In this document: positions 9,300 through 20,542 of the stretch, piece after piece
Numbering within the stretch: the first letter of the stretch is position 1
Layout: each line of letters opens with the position of its first letter
Assembly (NCBI GenBank): GCA_003693705.1
Contig: RBZT01000845.1
Span: 1 to 39,333, forward strand
Length of the DNA stretch: 39,333 nucleotides
Direction: 5' to 3'
Source: Polymyxa betae
Lineage: Eukaryota; Endomyxa; Phytomyxea; Plasmodiophorida; Plasmodiophoridae
Made by a program: the position numbers and the translations under genes
The notes under the pieces: generated by a model
Told to the model about the DNA's origin: nothing
The model's input: the letters and a program-made list of their open reading frames with translations, nothing else
Databases searched by the model: none

Positions 9300-10720
9300 A
9301 TGTTAAAGCTAAAATCTTTTGTGTTTGTAAAAGAAGAGGCCTTACGAGGAGAGAGCATCGAATGATAGAAGGCGTTACCAAAAGCAGATGGAATCCTCGG
9401 CAATATAAAGGTAAAAATTATGGTGATACAAAAAATTCAATGTGGAGACTTATACAGAAGAACAAGTTTTGACATAATGTAGAGAGGGATTCGAATTTCG
9501 TCTTTAAGACAGCTCAGACATCTGCAGCGATACAAGTCAACTGCAGAGCCAAGGACGAAGAAGCAGAATGGGCATTCAACCCTTGAGGATCTCCAGGACC
9601 ATGTTTAGAATATTGACTGCAAAGCCTTGATGGTTGTTTGTGAAACCCGTGATTAAAACCTACGAAGCATTCAATTATGGATACAAAGTTGGCATGGAAA
9701 GTTGTAGATCTCGTAGATTATTTTGACGAAATGCTGCCAACGAATTCATGTATAGACAATGGTCTCTATTGCGATTCTTTCTTAAAATGTGGTTTCTAAT
9801 GTTGTCAAAAGCGCATTGAGATGATACATGTTTGATGGAAAGTAGAGATGGAGACGTTTATTTCCCGATATAGCTGCGCAATTTGCCAATGGACGTGAGT
9901 CCGGCGAATATGCCTGCAAATATTGATAGCATGGCTTCGAAATTGTTGGAAAGGCCACCAAATCCGAATCCGAACATCATGGCTGTCATCGACACTAGAA
10001 ACATCATCTTGGCGACTTTGAAGATCTTCTGAGAGAGAGCGGACTCGGACGTATTAGCGGAAGGTAAGCAAAGAGGAAATACCATAACGCAGACGATCAT
10101 CACGAGGCCCTAAACAGGAATCAAATTTCGAAACCTGAAGAAATTGCTGAAAACGTTTCTACCAGAGATTTTCGTCAAAAAGGCCATCACAATCGCGAAC
10201 AAAGAATGTGTGCGAGTTGAGCATCGTCATTAAGACCAAAATAATTGATGAGATGTTGTTAGGCAAGTCTGGTAGAGAATCAGAGGCAGAAATTTTTTAG
10301 CACTTGTTACGTTACAGACCTCGTACCACCGAGATTCCGTTAAATTTGGTCTCTGATACATATATTCCGCGTGTAAATTCCGGAACCGACTCGATCAGAG
10401 CGCCCATTTCAATATCTGATTGAAAACGTTACTATATGATGGAAAGTGAAAAACAGTTACGGACCTGTATTGGAGCCGAGCAGAGGAGATCCCTCGGATT
10501 CATTGACAGCATTGGTTTTACCAGCCAGGGCGCCTGAGACATGGACGGTCAGCGTTTGTAAGCGTGGAGATGAAGGTTACAGACCAGAGGCGATCAGGGC
10601 CAGAGCAAGAGCGAATACGACGATAGATCAGATAGACATCGTGTCAAGACAACAACAATACAAATGAGAAGAGAGACCTAGATGAGCAGATGTCCGCAGT
10701 CCGCAGAAATTATGGGCGCA
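9300..10720. repeat. second segmental duplication, unit 1 (about 1.4 kb)
   Basis: The flank at about 9300-9740 matches about 10745-11150 as direct repeats (for example the run ending ATTTTGACGAAATGCTGCCAAC in both). Unit 1 contains the broken tetraspan gene 9858-10639; in unit 2 the gene itself is missing. The segment following each copy (near 9740-9850, 11150-11460 and 17270-17610) is also related, so the family's 3' flank has been copied at least three times. Confidence 0.65.
9858..10639 (-). pseudogene. tetraspan family member, broken (TGA in signal peptide)
   Basis: This is the closest relative of the intact gene at 17614-18433. The signal-peptide exon reads ATG TCT ATC TGA where the relative has ATG TCT ATC CGA, so codon 4 is a stop (10628-10630). 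The rest of the layout survives: exon 2 rich in Ser/Gly, exon 3 starting DIEMG, exon 4 with LPNNISSI and an RDCDG motif, and a last exon (9858-10103) with two hydrophobic helices. At the last acceptor the joined frame does not continue, because the exon start is one base shorter than in the relative. Two independent lesions indicate a pseudogene, unless TGA is read through. Confidence 0.65.
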
Positions 10721-10723
10721 GCC
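10716..10723 (-). promoter_or_regulatory. GGGCTGCGC motif upstream of broken member
   Basis: GCGCAGCC followed by CTCTC, 77-84 bp upstream of the former start codon at 10639. The intact relative has GCGCGCAACCCTCTC at the matching place (near 18498-18512), and both are preceded by a shared GATGAGC-GATGTCCGCA block. Confidence 0.45.
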
Positions 10724-10744
10724 CTCTCGCTGTAAAAATTTCTG

Positions 10745-11460
10745 CGTGTTAAAATACAAATCATTTTTTTTAAGAGGAAGAGAGAGCGTCGAGGGATAGG
10801 GATCGTTACCGAAGCAGATGGAAGCCACGTCAAGATAAAGGTAATAATAATGGTGCGACAAAATATCAATGTGGAGACTTATAGAGACGGAGAAGGTTTA
10901 GCATTTTCGTGTTTAGAGACAGCTCAGACGTCTGCGGCGATACAAGTGATCGGCACAAGCAAGGACGAAGAATCAGATTGGGCATTCATGCCCTGAGGAG
11001 CTCCAGTACCATGTTTGGAATAGTAACTGAAGAGCCTCGATGGTTGTTTGTGGAAATCGTGATTAAAACCTGCGAAACATTCAATCATGGATACAAAGTT
11101 GTCATGAAAATTTGTAGATCGCGTAGATTATTTTGACGAAATGCTGCCAACCAATCAATATAGACAAAGGTCGATATTGGGATGCCTTCTTAAAATGTGA
11201 TTTCTAAATGGCAAATGCTGTCAAAATCGCATTGAGATGATAATAACAACATCATTTATAATCAAAAGAGAAACCAATCGTAAATATATATCTTTTATAA
11301 TACATATTGTAGCCCTTCAATCATCTCAGATGATTTCAACTGAATGTGAGTTTCATTCATCGCTGACACAAAATACACAAACACATATGGAAACTTTTAG
11401 AAAAATAGTCGAAGGAACAGCAACGGAACGAATCATGTTTGATGGAAAGTAAAAAGGCAA
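10745..11460. repeat. second segmental duplication, unit 2, gene lost
   Basis: A copy of the flank of the broken tetraspan gene without the coding part. Short frames here are not kept in the sister copy. From about 11150 the sequence resembles 17270-17610, just downstream of the intact member at 17.6 kb. Confidence 0.55.
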
Positions 11461-12700
11461 CAGGATAGAGGCTGTCAGTAAACCATTGTTGTAAATTAAC
11501 CCTAAGAATTGATATGTATTGGAAATGCTAAAATCAGTGCATACAGCAACGTTTTTTGACATCCCGGCTGTGATGGAATTCTCCAAACATAGCAGTCGTG
11601 CAAAATCCTTTGATCCGTCTCAATAGAGCGGCGTCTGAATAGATATATGCAAGGCGACGGAGTCTGTAGGAGTCTTCAGACAGCGTATGATAGCGCGTTG
11701 AAACCACGCGATCATGTAAATTATGGATTCGCGATAACAAAGTTTGAAATGTACCAGGAAAAGAACGCTCTCTGTATTGATACATTGTGAGAATCAGAAT
11801 AATTACGCCCATCTTTACTACGGCGAACTGAATCTCATCCAGCTCAGATACTTAGCCATGAAAGAATGCCAAAATCGATTTTTTAATCGATTTTACACAA
11901 GAGCTTTTGTCCATATTATCAATCCGGCTTCCTTGTAGTCATTACAGTCGTGCACAGAATCGCCATACTGGCCCGTTAGAGCCATCGATGATAGAAAGGA
12001 CCGCAGTCGACTGCGAAGCGTAATGCGCTCAGTGTGGGCGTTGTAATGTGATGTTCCGATTCTTTTCTTAATCTGGCTTTTTATATAGCTCGCTATTACG
12101 TCAGAATCACGTTGCGAAATAGTCTTCGTATGACCCGTATGATTTTTCGTACGAATCCTTCCGACTTCTTAATGCTAAACCGCATGCTGTTGGAGTTTAT
12201 TGTTTTGAAGAGACCTAACTTCAGCTACAGGTGATGTCTAGAACTCAATACTAACACATACTGAAATGTAAAACGATTGGCATGCATCCAGTCGTACTAT
12301 CTAACATTAGCGCGAAGATAGGAAAGGGGTGATTTGCGCAGCCCTCTGGAAATTGCTTCAAGCATGTGCGTGGGATTCTCTCTCTCTCTCTCTCTGGACA
12401 TCTCCAGGGCGTCGTCAGCCGGGCTCAGAGATCGCAGTTGGGACCGTTCCGCTACCGGCGCTGACCAGTCTTCACCACCCATTGATAGTGGGGTAGCGGT
12501 GGAATGTTGTGCTAAGCGCAGCCATGGAATTTTTTTGTATGGTAACTACTGCCGGAACCCCTCAACAATGTACTGAAACCCATTGTTGAAGGCATCGCCA
12601 GCGCTCTGAACCGTAGATGCTTCCTGTTTTTGTAAAGCTGTAGTCCATTCATGTTGGATGCAGGCTCTTAATTAGCTACCGATTTTAACAATGTAGTCGG
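11461..12700. other. stretch without supported gene
   Basis: One minus-strand frame (11534-11812, 92 codons, hydrophobic start MGVIILILTM) could be a small gene, but it has no recognisable domain and no paralogue here. GCGCAGCC occurs at 12336 and 12516. A (TC)9 microsatellite lies at 12377-12395. Confidence 0.35.
12377..12395. repeat. (TC)n microsatellite
   Basis: Uninterrupted TC run of about nine and a half units in a pyrimidine-rich stretch, 35 bp after a GCGCAGCC motif. Confidence 0.9.
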
Positions 12701-12769
12701 CCTGTTGATGAGCATTAACAGCGGTATTGGCAACCCAGAGTTGCGTTTGCGTCATTTTGGGCGTTTTGT

Positions 12770-13470
12770 ACTCTTGAAATTTTGGCCGAAAGATGCGATG
12801 GCAGCTATCGGATTCAAGTCTAATTGGCCACCGATCGTAAGGGAATACATTCCTGCCAACCCTAAGCCTTACAATTATAGTATGTATAGTATTTGCTCAA
12901 AGCGTTGATAATCGCTGCCATGACCAGAAGATATAGAAGATTTGCATTGCAATTCAATTATTGAATACTCCATAGCCATGGGTCGAATTCAACCGTAATG
13001 GATCGATGCTCTACAGGACAAATGTCCTGATTTTCATATGAAATTTTCTGAACTATGGATGTCGATGAATCAACCTCTGACGCTACAGGTGCCCCAGAGG
13101 GTTTCCCCTGGTGCATCATATTGGGAAATTACAGAGCCGGCCGTCACCGGAGGCACGCTCAATCTTGAAGTTATCTATATAATTTGTCTCAGAACACAGA
13201 CATTTCACTCTGCGTCTTATCGGCTACCTGCAGCTACAATACGATAGGAGCAACGTTCAGCGACTACGACAGCAACAGCATGTCCGGGAACGTTCGGAGT
13301 CAAAGGAGATCGGCTTCTGCCGACGCTGATGGGAATATCACCAAGCAAGACATTAAAGATCAGGAGTATGCTAAGCGTTATCCTGTGATTTGCAAGGTGA
13401 CCATTTCCCTTTTACCTAGCTATGATTGACTCTCCAGCTTTCGAAACAGGTGTCCAAGGATTGACTATTC
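12770..13470. repeat. diverged direct repeat, copy 1
   Basis: Matches 13677-14170: shared words include GAAATTTTGGCCGAA, AAGGGAATACATT, CATAGCCATGGGTC and TTATCCTGTGATT, in the same order. Copy 1 has about 200 extra bases (about 13110-13340). Frames are broken in this copy. Confidence 0.7.
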
Positions 13471-13676
13471 GTTCATTCCATCTGTGAAGCCCTTCCCTTT
13501 CATTCTGCGCTGCAGAATGGCACCAAGATGGGCAATTTTACGAAGCGCATCTGTTTTGATTCCAGTATCATGTCTTCATCTGTTGAACACGACCGTCCTT
13601 CTGATGACGAGTGCGATCTCCACCTTCTAAATCGCCAGCGCCTAGAGCCGTAGACGTCATCTCTGGGCGTCTCTGC

Positions 13677-14170
13677 TGTTGAAATTTTGGCCGAATGAGG
13701 TGATGCTGGCTATCGGATTCAAGACTAATTCACCACCAATTGTAAGGGAATACATTTATGCCAACCCTAACTCTTGAAAATGCTGAATTTATAGTATATG
13801 TTCAAAGCGATGATACTTTCTGCAATGACAAGACAATATGGAAGAATTGCATTGCAAGGTCGGGTCCTCTTCCTCCAACTAACTCAATTTACTGATCATT
13901 CCATAGCCATGGGTCAAATTCAACCCGAATGGATTGATGATCTTCTGGGGACATGTCCTGATTTTCATGACGAAATTTCTGAACTGATGGATATCGATGA
14001 ACCAACTTCTGACGCCACTGGCGACACAGCAAGTTTCCCCTGGTGCATCAAGGATCAGGAGTATGTCAAGTGTTATCCTGTGATTCGCAAGGTGACCATA
14101 TACCTGTTACTTAACTATGATTGACGGTTTCCAGCTTTTGAAACAGGTTTCTCAAGGATGGACAATTCAT
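13677..14170. repeat. diverged direct repeat, copy 2
   Basis: This copy keeps an open frame at 13798-14124 with a Trp/acidic segment (IQPEWIDDLLGTCPDFHDE) that is disrupted in copy 1 (a stop replaces the Glu codon before the Trp). The pair probably belongs to one decayed mobile element together with the recombinase-like remnant downstream. Confidence 0.6.
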
Positions 14171-14439
14171 GCAGATATTGGAATCCAAATAGCACTGGAA
14201 CGAACCAAGTTCACCAGGTTTGTTAACCCAGTGAGGATTTCACCTGACAGTGGGCATCAAAAGTTTTAACAGAAATCGTTTTACAAGCACATCTGCAACG
14301 AGCCTGATCTTCCTATTGAACCGAATCTTTCCCAACCGCCTTCTGAGACTCCCGTTGCACCTGCGCCGATTCCTTTGGATGAATGTGCTCCAATTCTAGC
14401 AATGGAATCTGTGGTGGATTCTGCAGCTAGATCCAGGAC

Positions 14440-15037
14440 CAGCCGCGATGATTGTTTGTTACGGCTACTGCTGCCTCAGTCTCCGCCGTTCCCACAACCT
14501 CTGATTCCGTTCGTGACGGCTCTATAACCATTACCAATGCCTCTGTCAACAATTATACTGGTTCTCCACTCCAATGGCGGTCTCATTCCTGTGACACTGG
14601 AGTATTCAAAAAAGAGTGCAAATCTCGAATTTGGATTCGGTTAATCACAACCCATGGTAGCTGCTGGAGATGCTCCGACGTTATCGGGTCCAGTACCACT
14701 TACCCGCTATATATTAACGCACCCTTCGACAAAATGCGTGCTTAATCATCTGCGAGATGTTTATGGAATTGACGCAGAGTACGTGCCTTTGAGTGGACAC
14801 GCATGTCGACGTGGAGTCGCAGCATACACACCGCTTCACATTGATCGCTTTTACGTAATTCGGGCGCTTGGTTACAGCGAGAGGCGACTTGAGTACGCCC
14901 AAAAGCAAATGAGAGCAGCCTACTCTACCCTCCAGCAACTGATGCAGAATGCTTCGACACAACCGGAATTTTGTTGGGGAGAACATGCGTGGCTGTTCGC
15001 CACCTGCTCCGCTCGAAATTTCAGTCCCGTTCGGTGA
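14440..15037 (+). pseudogene. tyrosine-recombinase-like remnant
   Basis: The frame ending at 15037 contains PLTRYILTHPSTKCVLNHL, then GHACRRGVAAYTPL and VIRALGYSERRLEYAQ. The order H-x-x-R-R-G, a spacer of about 15 residues, I-x-x-L-G and a final Tyr resembles the C-terminal catalytic part of eukaryotic tyrosine recombinases (Crypton and DIRS/Ngaro type). Upstream in the same frame IPVTLEYSKKSANLEF would fit the preceding strand. Two TAA codons interrupt the frame upstream (near 14524 and 14641), so the gene is dead or its exons are not resolved. The final Tyr lies in an unusual context. The family call is tentative. Confidence 0.4.
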
Positions 15038-15579
15038 TCCCACCAAAAGCATTGCTCTTGTCAGCAAGTGGATGCTGCACTCGTCGTCAGAAGAACGCTC
15101 GGGTTCAAGAGAGGTAGACGCGATACTGGAATTCAAAGAGAAATGCTTCGCACACTTGCCCATTTTTGTCGCCATTTTGCAGCGCAGGATGGACGGGAAG
15201 GGCTATACAGATGGATTGTTGTGTCATAGAATGACAAAGCGCATCTCACAAAATGGAAACATCATAAAAAATGAAACCGTTGCTCAGGGCTCCTATTTTA
15301 ATCTTTGATTTCTGTTCTGTGTCTATTTGCGTTTACAAATGAGACAGATCCGGATAAAAACGATCGTTCAGAAGGAGCTCGCGATCATGCTCCTTTTGTT
15401 GGGAGTCCCTAATTCGAACAGTAGTGATAATAAAATCATGGCATTTGAATGGTCACTGGCTGAGGGATACTGCAGAGCTACGAGTTTAATTGGATTACAG
15501 AGATGAGCTAGATTAACGTAGTTATCATTTAGCTAAGCGGGCAACCCTAACCGCATTGCTTTTTTTTAGTTCGTAGGAA

Positions 15580-15963
15580 ATGGATGATATTAATATAGCA
15601 GACCCAGAGAGAATGGAAAGCAGCAGAGACCATTATTCTCAGAAAATAAGTGATGAGGCCGCAAAAACTTTGAGGACAATGACAGAACAGGACAATTCGG
15701 AAGATGGCGTGAAGATTCCCTCTGACAAACAGTGACAGCTCAGAAAAAGATCAAATAGACCTAAACAAGATGGACTTTTTTATTGCACAGAAGAATTCAA
15801 TTGAAAAGAGCATCGATACTTAAAACGTAAATGTAAATCAAGAAACACAAAAGTATCTCGCCCATTGGGAATTGATGCAGCTCTGGAAATGAACGAAGAG
15901 GTCGACAATCAAATGAACAGGCAATTAAATGCAGTCAAGCTTTGCGGACTGATGTGTCTATAA
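15580..15963 (+). pseudogene. unknown ORF interrupted by two TGA codons
   Basis: From ATG 15580 the frame runs 127 codons to a TAA at 15961, broken only by TGA at 15733-15735 and 15802-15804; no TAA or TAG occurs although the sequence is AT-rich. The predicted product is hydrophilic: an acidic N-terminus (MDDINIADPERMESSRDHYS), a basic middle (LKRKCKSRNTK) and an Asn/Glu-rich end. No domain is recognised. It could be a decaying gene in which CGA codons became TGA, or chance. Confidence 0.3.
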
Positions 15964-17613
15964 AAGCGAGAACGTCAAGTTCCATCTGCATCAACCTTGA
16001 AATTAGGCACATATCAGGGTCATACGCGACGATATCAGGATGCCGATCGACGGCGATGATATCGATCACCTTTCGGATCGCTTCACCATGTTTGTTGACT
16101 TGCTATCAGAATTGGTGTATAGAGGTGGGAACCATTCGAAACGCCGCTGTTCGCGAGAGCAAGTATACTTTGTTTGCAAAATTTATAAACTTTCACTTTT
16201 CTGTTAACGTATTCGCTTCGCCGTCGAGAACTCTATCAATGACAAGAAGCCGGAAAATAGATGGATCTGCTGATTCGTCGGACTTGGCACCTTGTATACG
16301 TTAGCAATACCGTACTAGAGGGCTGTTATTTCTGTTTCGTAGCTTGAAGTAGCTTCTGGGATCTTAATACTTTCGCTGAGCTCAACTTCGGAATAGTTTC
16401 TGCGTCCAAAATAGGGATGACAGTGCTAGATAATCGGAATCGTAAAGTCGGTCTGTCTGGATTCTCCATCGCGCTATTTAGGCAGCTTCTGTGATATTTC
16501 TATCGGTCTCATTATCTACGCTGAGGCTACCTTCAGTCCAGATGGTAATACCCTCGTCGCTTTTTGGGTAAGAGGGCTCTTTTTTTGTGTTTTGGCGACT
16601 GTTTCTGCTCTCGTACTGAGATGGAAGAATCATTTGCTCAGATATTCTAACAATATGAACTTCTGACAGCTGTGCTTTCGATCTGTGCAGATCGCGATCT
16701 GGTGCTCTCCCATGATATCCTATCAAGGAAATCAATTCTGCTATTTGCTTTGCTCTCAACACAATGCGAACACTATGAATGAATGACATAACTTTTAAAG
16801 CGGATTTTATGCAGAATTAATTAAGTGGAGTGTGCTAACTGTGCTTGGGCTTTTTGGCTAGTTCAGATCCAAATATTCGGCAAAGGACATTGTCATGAAA
16901 ATGCTTCTTGGAGTTCGGACCTTATCGGATGGCGAATTTTCGTTTGAACATTAGAAAAGATTGATCGGTGTTGAATTCGACTTTTGTTCTGTCGACACCA
17001 TGACTCCATGTCCAGCAGTTGTGCTGTCAAACTTTTCGTTCGTTCGTTTTTTGTAAGCAAAGAGACCCAGCCAATGGTGTCGTCACGTGGTTATTCGAAT
17101 TTGTTTTTTGGGAGCAGCATCTCGTATACAAATAGGAATATCACGTTACGATAGTCGCTTTAGGGATTTTGCGGCTGTTGGTTTCGATTTTGAGTCTGCA
17201 TATAATACGGGAATGGTCATTGTCGAACTTACGCAGCATTTTCCACATTCTCCCAAAGTTTAAGGAATAGAAAAATGGTCTCAACTGGGATGCCTTCTTA
17301 AAATGTGGTTTTTAAACCTGTCGAAAACGCATTGAGATGATAATAGCATCATCATTTATTGTCAAAGAGAAACCAATCGGAAAATACATAGCTTCTATAA
17401 TTCATTTTGTAGCCCTTTGAATATCTTGATAGATTTAAACTGAATGTGATTCTAATGCAGAGCTGACACACAATATGCAATTAAAAAGCAGAAAAATGCA
17501 TCAAAAAACATATGAGATGGTCGCCCCAATCAATTTTCAGAAAAAAAGTAACATCAGTCGAAGGAGCTGCAACTGATTGAATCATGTTTGAAGGAAAGTA
17601 ATGATGGGGACCT
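15964..17613. other. stretch without supported gene
   Basis: Frames at 15942-16304 (plus) and 16478-16789 (minus) have no recognisable content. From about 17270 to 17613 the sequence is the 3' flank of the next tetraspan gene and resembles 11150-11460. Confidence 0.35.
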
Positions 17614-18433
17614 TTATTGAGGAGAACGTGATTTCTCAATATAGGTGCGGAGTTTGCCAATAGCCGTGAATCCGACGAATGCGCCTGCAAATGTCGATAT
17701 GAAGGCTTTGAATTGATCACGAACGCCACCAAATCCGAATCCGAACATCATGGCAGTCAGCGAAATTAAATACATCATATGAGCGACATTGAAGATCTTC
17801 TGAGAGAGAGCAGACTCGGACGTATTGACGGGAGGTATGCAAACAGGAAGTGAAAGAGCGGTGCAAACAGGAAGTGAAAGAGCGGTAAAAACCATCATGA
17901 GGTTCCTAATCAGGAATAAAAGGTTTCGAAAGATCGTCAAATTGCGGTAAGAATTTCTACCAGAGTTGGTCGTCAAAGCAGCCTTGAACGCTGTTGCGTA
18001 AAATGAAGAGGACGCGAAGACCAAAGAACATGCGACCATGAGAAGTGATGCGATGTTGTTAGGCAAGGCTGGCAAAACATCAGAGGCAGAATTCAGCATC
18101 GTGTTACGTTACAGACCTCGGGTCAACACGATTCGGCCAAATCGGATCCCTACTGGATGGTTTGCGAGATAAGGTTCCGGAAAAGACTCGATCGGAGCGC
18201 CCAATCCAATATCCGTTACTGTATGATGGAAAGTGAAAGAAAGTTGAATCAATACGGACCTGTATTGGAGCCGATCAGAGGAGAGCCCTCGGATTCATTG
18301 ACAGCACTGGTTTTACCAGCCAGGGCGTCTGAGACATGGAGGTCAGCGTTTGTAAGCGTGGACATGAAGGTTACAGACCAGAGGCGATCAGGGCCAGAGC
18401 AAGAGCGAATACGACGATGAATCGGATAGACAT
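17614..18433 (-). CDS. tetraspan membrane protein family, member D
   Basis: Exons 18433-18379, 18328-18260, 18218-18117 and 18068-17614 join to 226 residues. Signal peptide MSIRFIVVFALALALIAS; Ser/Gly-rich exon 2; exon 3 begins VTDIGLG because a 10-bp deletion removed the ancestral acceptor and an upstream CAG is used in frame; helix 1 lies near NNIASLLMVACSLVFASSSF and three further helices follow (TALSLPVC region, MYLISLTAMMFGFGF, FISTFAGAFVGFTAIG). The first three introns (50, 41, 48 nt) are phase 1. The last intron of the family appears retained as coding sequence, since the frame is open across it. A 24-bp tandem duplication (17839-17886) repeats TALSLPVC. Function is unknown; a surface protein is inferred. 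Confidence 0.65.
17839..17886. repeat. 24-bp in-frame tandem duplication
   Basis: Two exact copies inside member D encode the octapeptide TALSLPVC twice in the second predicted helix. The relative at 9.86 kb has only one related segment. Confidence 0.9.
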
Positions 18434-18844
18434 CGTGTTAAGACAGAATGAGACGAGAGACGGAGATGAGCTGATGTCCGCATATAGAAGATATTCAGCG
18501 CGCAACCCTCTCGGTGTTATGTTTGACTGGTGTCCAAGTGTCAGACAGATGAAATCAGAAAATTGACGATGGTTGACCATTAACTATGCGAGATTTGATA
18601 CAAAGAAAATCTCAGCAGGTAGAGCTCTATTCTAAGGGTGGTTCCAACTCACTCTTTGTAGAAGACAAAATCTAAGTTCAAAGAGGCTGCACTCGAGAGA
18701 AGTTTGATGGAAACTTTGCGTAAAGCAGCGCCAGCTGTCTAGTTTCAGAGACAAATTAAATTCCTATTTTTTCGATAATTGTGATAATCGTTGCCATTTA
18801 AAGTTATCTTCAGAGATGTCATCTCGAATTACCTTTTTCGGGTT

Positions 18845-19030
18845 AAACAACGAGTTTTTCACTAAATCTCACTGCGCACAAATTTCACGCACCTTTTCTG
18901 TTTGCATTCCACTGCGCTCTATTTTGACGCACCTTTTTTCTGTTCGCGCCTATTTTCACGCACCTTTCTTCTGTTGGAATTCACTGCGCACTTTTTCACG
19001 CATCATATTCTCTGTTCGCTTTCACTGAAT
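18845..19030. promoter_or_regulatory. degenerate tandem repeats CACTGCGC / ACGCACCTTTTCTGTT
   Basis: About four imperfect units of 40-50 bp alternate TTCACTGCGCAC with TTTCACGCACCTTTTCTGTT. They end at the frame that starts near 19030. Similar ACGCACTTT or ACTGCG repeats lie upstream of the genes at 23.7, 29.8 and 39.2 kb, so they are probably promoter-associated. Confidence 0.55.
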
Positions 19031-19579
19031 AACATCTCCGAGCAGACTGCAGACGCGCTCGACCACACCATCGATATCGCTCCAGACTATCACGATACCT
19101 TATTCAATGGAATCCTGACCTCGTACCGAACCGACGCTGTCCTAGTCTGAGAGGGCGCCGTCATCAACGGCCATTCCGTCGCGCTGTGCGTGTCGGCGTA
19201 CACGTCGATCGACGACGTCGTCCTGTCCCCGCTGACCATGGACTTCTACCAGACGACGGGCGTCCCCCAGGACCGGTACGACGCCATGCTGGCCCATCAA
19301 TTGCTCATCCAGGCCTGCATCATGGCGATCGAATGGCTGGCGTCGATCGTGGCCCTGATGTGTACGTACTGGCCCATGAAGACGTTTCTGGACAATCTGG
19401 AGAAGGCGCTCAACGTGCCGTCGGTGTCGCATGAGCACCGACAGAAGATGGACGAGAGAGCGGCAGCCTTGATGGAGGCCGCGAAACCCGAGTCGATCAT
19501 CAACACCCAGAAGCGCGGCTCGGGACCGCGGCCTCTATCGTTGCAGAACTCGCTGGGCTCCGTACGCAGGTCCCTGTGA
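19026..19579 (+). CDS. unknown protein with one membrane helix and in-frame TGA
   Basis: No family recognised. A GC-rich frame runs from about 19026 to TGA 19577 with a single interruption, TGA at 19148-19150. Upstream of it the frame reads DALDHTIDIAPDYHDTLFNG; downstream it reads GAVINGHSVALCVSAYTS and, after ATG 19190, a predicted helix (IMAIEWLASIVALMCTYW), an amphipathic segment and a Ser/Arg-rich tail. Codon use is the same on both sides, so both parts look like one coding sequence. A start at 19190 would give 129 residues. A 3' extension is possible: an intron from GTACGC (19561) to AAG (19617), holding CCCTAAC as branch point, would add SLSVSDGGLATC. Gene, fresh pseudogene or readthrough cannot be separated here. 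Confidence 0.45.
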
Positions 19580-19620
19580 ATGTCATCGGAGTCGGTACCA
19601 AACCCTAACCCTGGCAAGTC

Positions 19621-20542
19621 GCTATCTGTGAGTGATGGCGGTCTAGCTACCTGCTAATTTTAAACCTAAAAGCCTGCATTAGCCTCTTGGATTGGATTTG
19701 ACTAGCTCTTGATTCTCATCAAGTATGAAGTGTCGGTGATCTTTTGATAAGCAAATGGCCTATACTTGAGGAGCTCCTTCTATTCAGTTTCAGAGCGGAA
19801 ATTATTTCACCCGTTTTATATAGGGTTAAGCAATGTTCGGCCCTCTATGTACGGGCCTAAAGATGCCTCGGTACAGTATTAGAGGCACCTGCGTAATACA
19901 ACATGGATTCAAACACATGTACGGTATTTCCTCTAATACATCCCTATACCCAGCTTTACTTTTACCGTTTGATCTAAGCAACCGTGTTTTGTCTTGCGTT
20001 CAGAAATTTACCCATAACGTTTTCGTCTATGAAGAGTGCTTTGTGAAAAGCGTGATTTTTCGATTTTTTGTACTTTCATCGAAATTTCTTCAATTGTGTT
20101 TTGATTTTGTGCGCTTGATCAGTTGATATCCCCAGCAAATTTGCATGCGTATGTGACAGATCGTTTTTGTAGGAGCATAAAAAGAGACATGATAGACTGT
20201 GACAATTTGACAAAAGACATCAAGTCAGTCTTCAGACCCAACGGCCAGTACGGCTGTTCGAGCTGACAAACGGGATCACACGAGAATAGATTGGAAAACG
20301 GAGATGACAGTATTATTTGCGTAGATGCCGCCACGGTACCGTAGGCGCCGAGGAATTGCGGTAGCTGCAATGGACGGATGTGAAACCAATAAAACAGGAA
20401 GCTTTTTTTTCTTAAGTTTTTCAAAAAGAGAAAAGAGTCACGCAGATTTTGAGCGCAAAAATGTGCGATAAAATATGCGTCACATAAACATAGAAGAGAG
20501 AGCACAAAATCAACGATACGATAATTCGATTAACAGCCGAGT
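19621..20542. other. stretch without supported gene
   Basis: Short hydrophobic frames on both strands (19833-20126, 20119-20505) are low-complexity, AT-rich and lack recognisable domains. The right end is the 3' flank of the CREST hydrolase. An AGTACGGC word occurs at 20247. Confidence 0.4.

Noticed and set aside
12334-12576. Ser/Leu-rich 80-codon frame
   Set aside because: Created by the TC microsatellite and lacking other coding signs.
16478-16789. 103-codon minus frame
   Set aside because: No domain, no paralogue and no extension by splicing; expected by chance in this composition.
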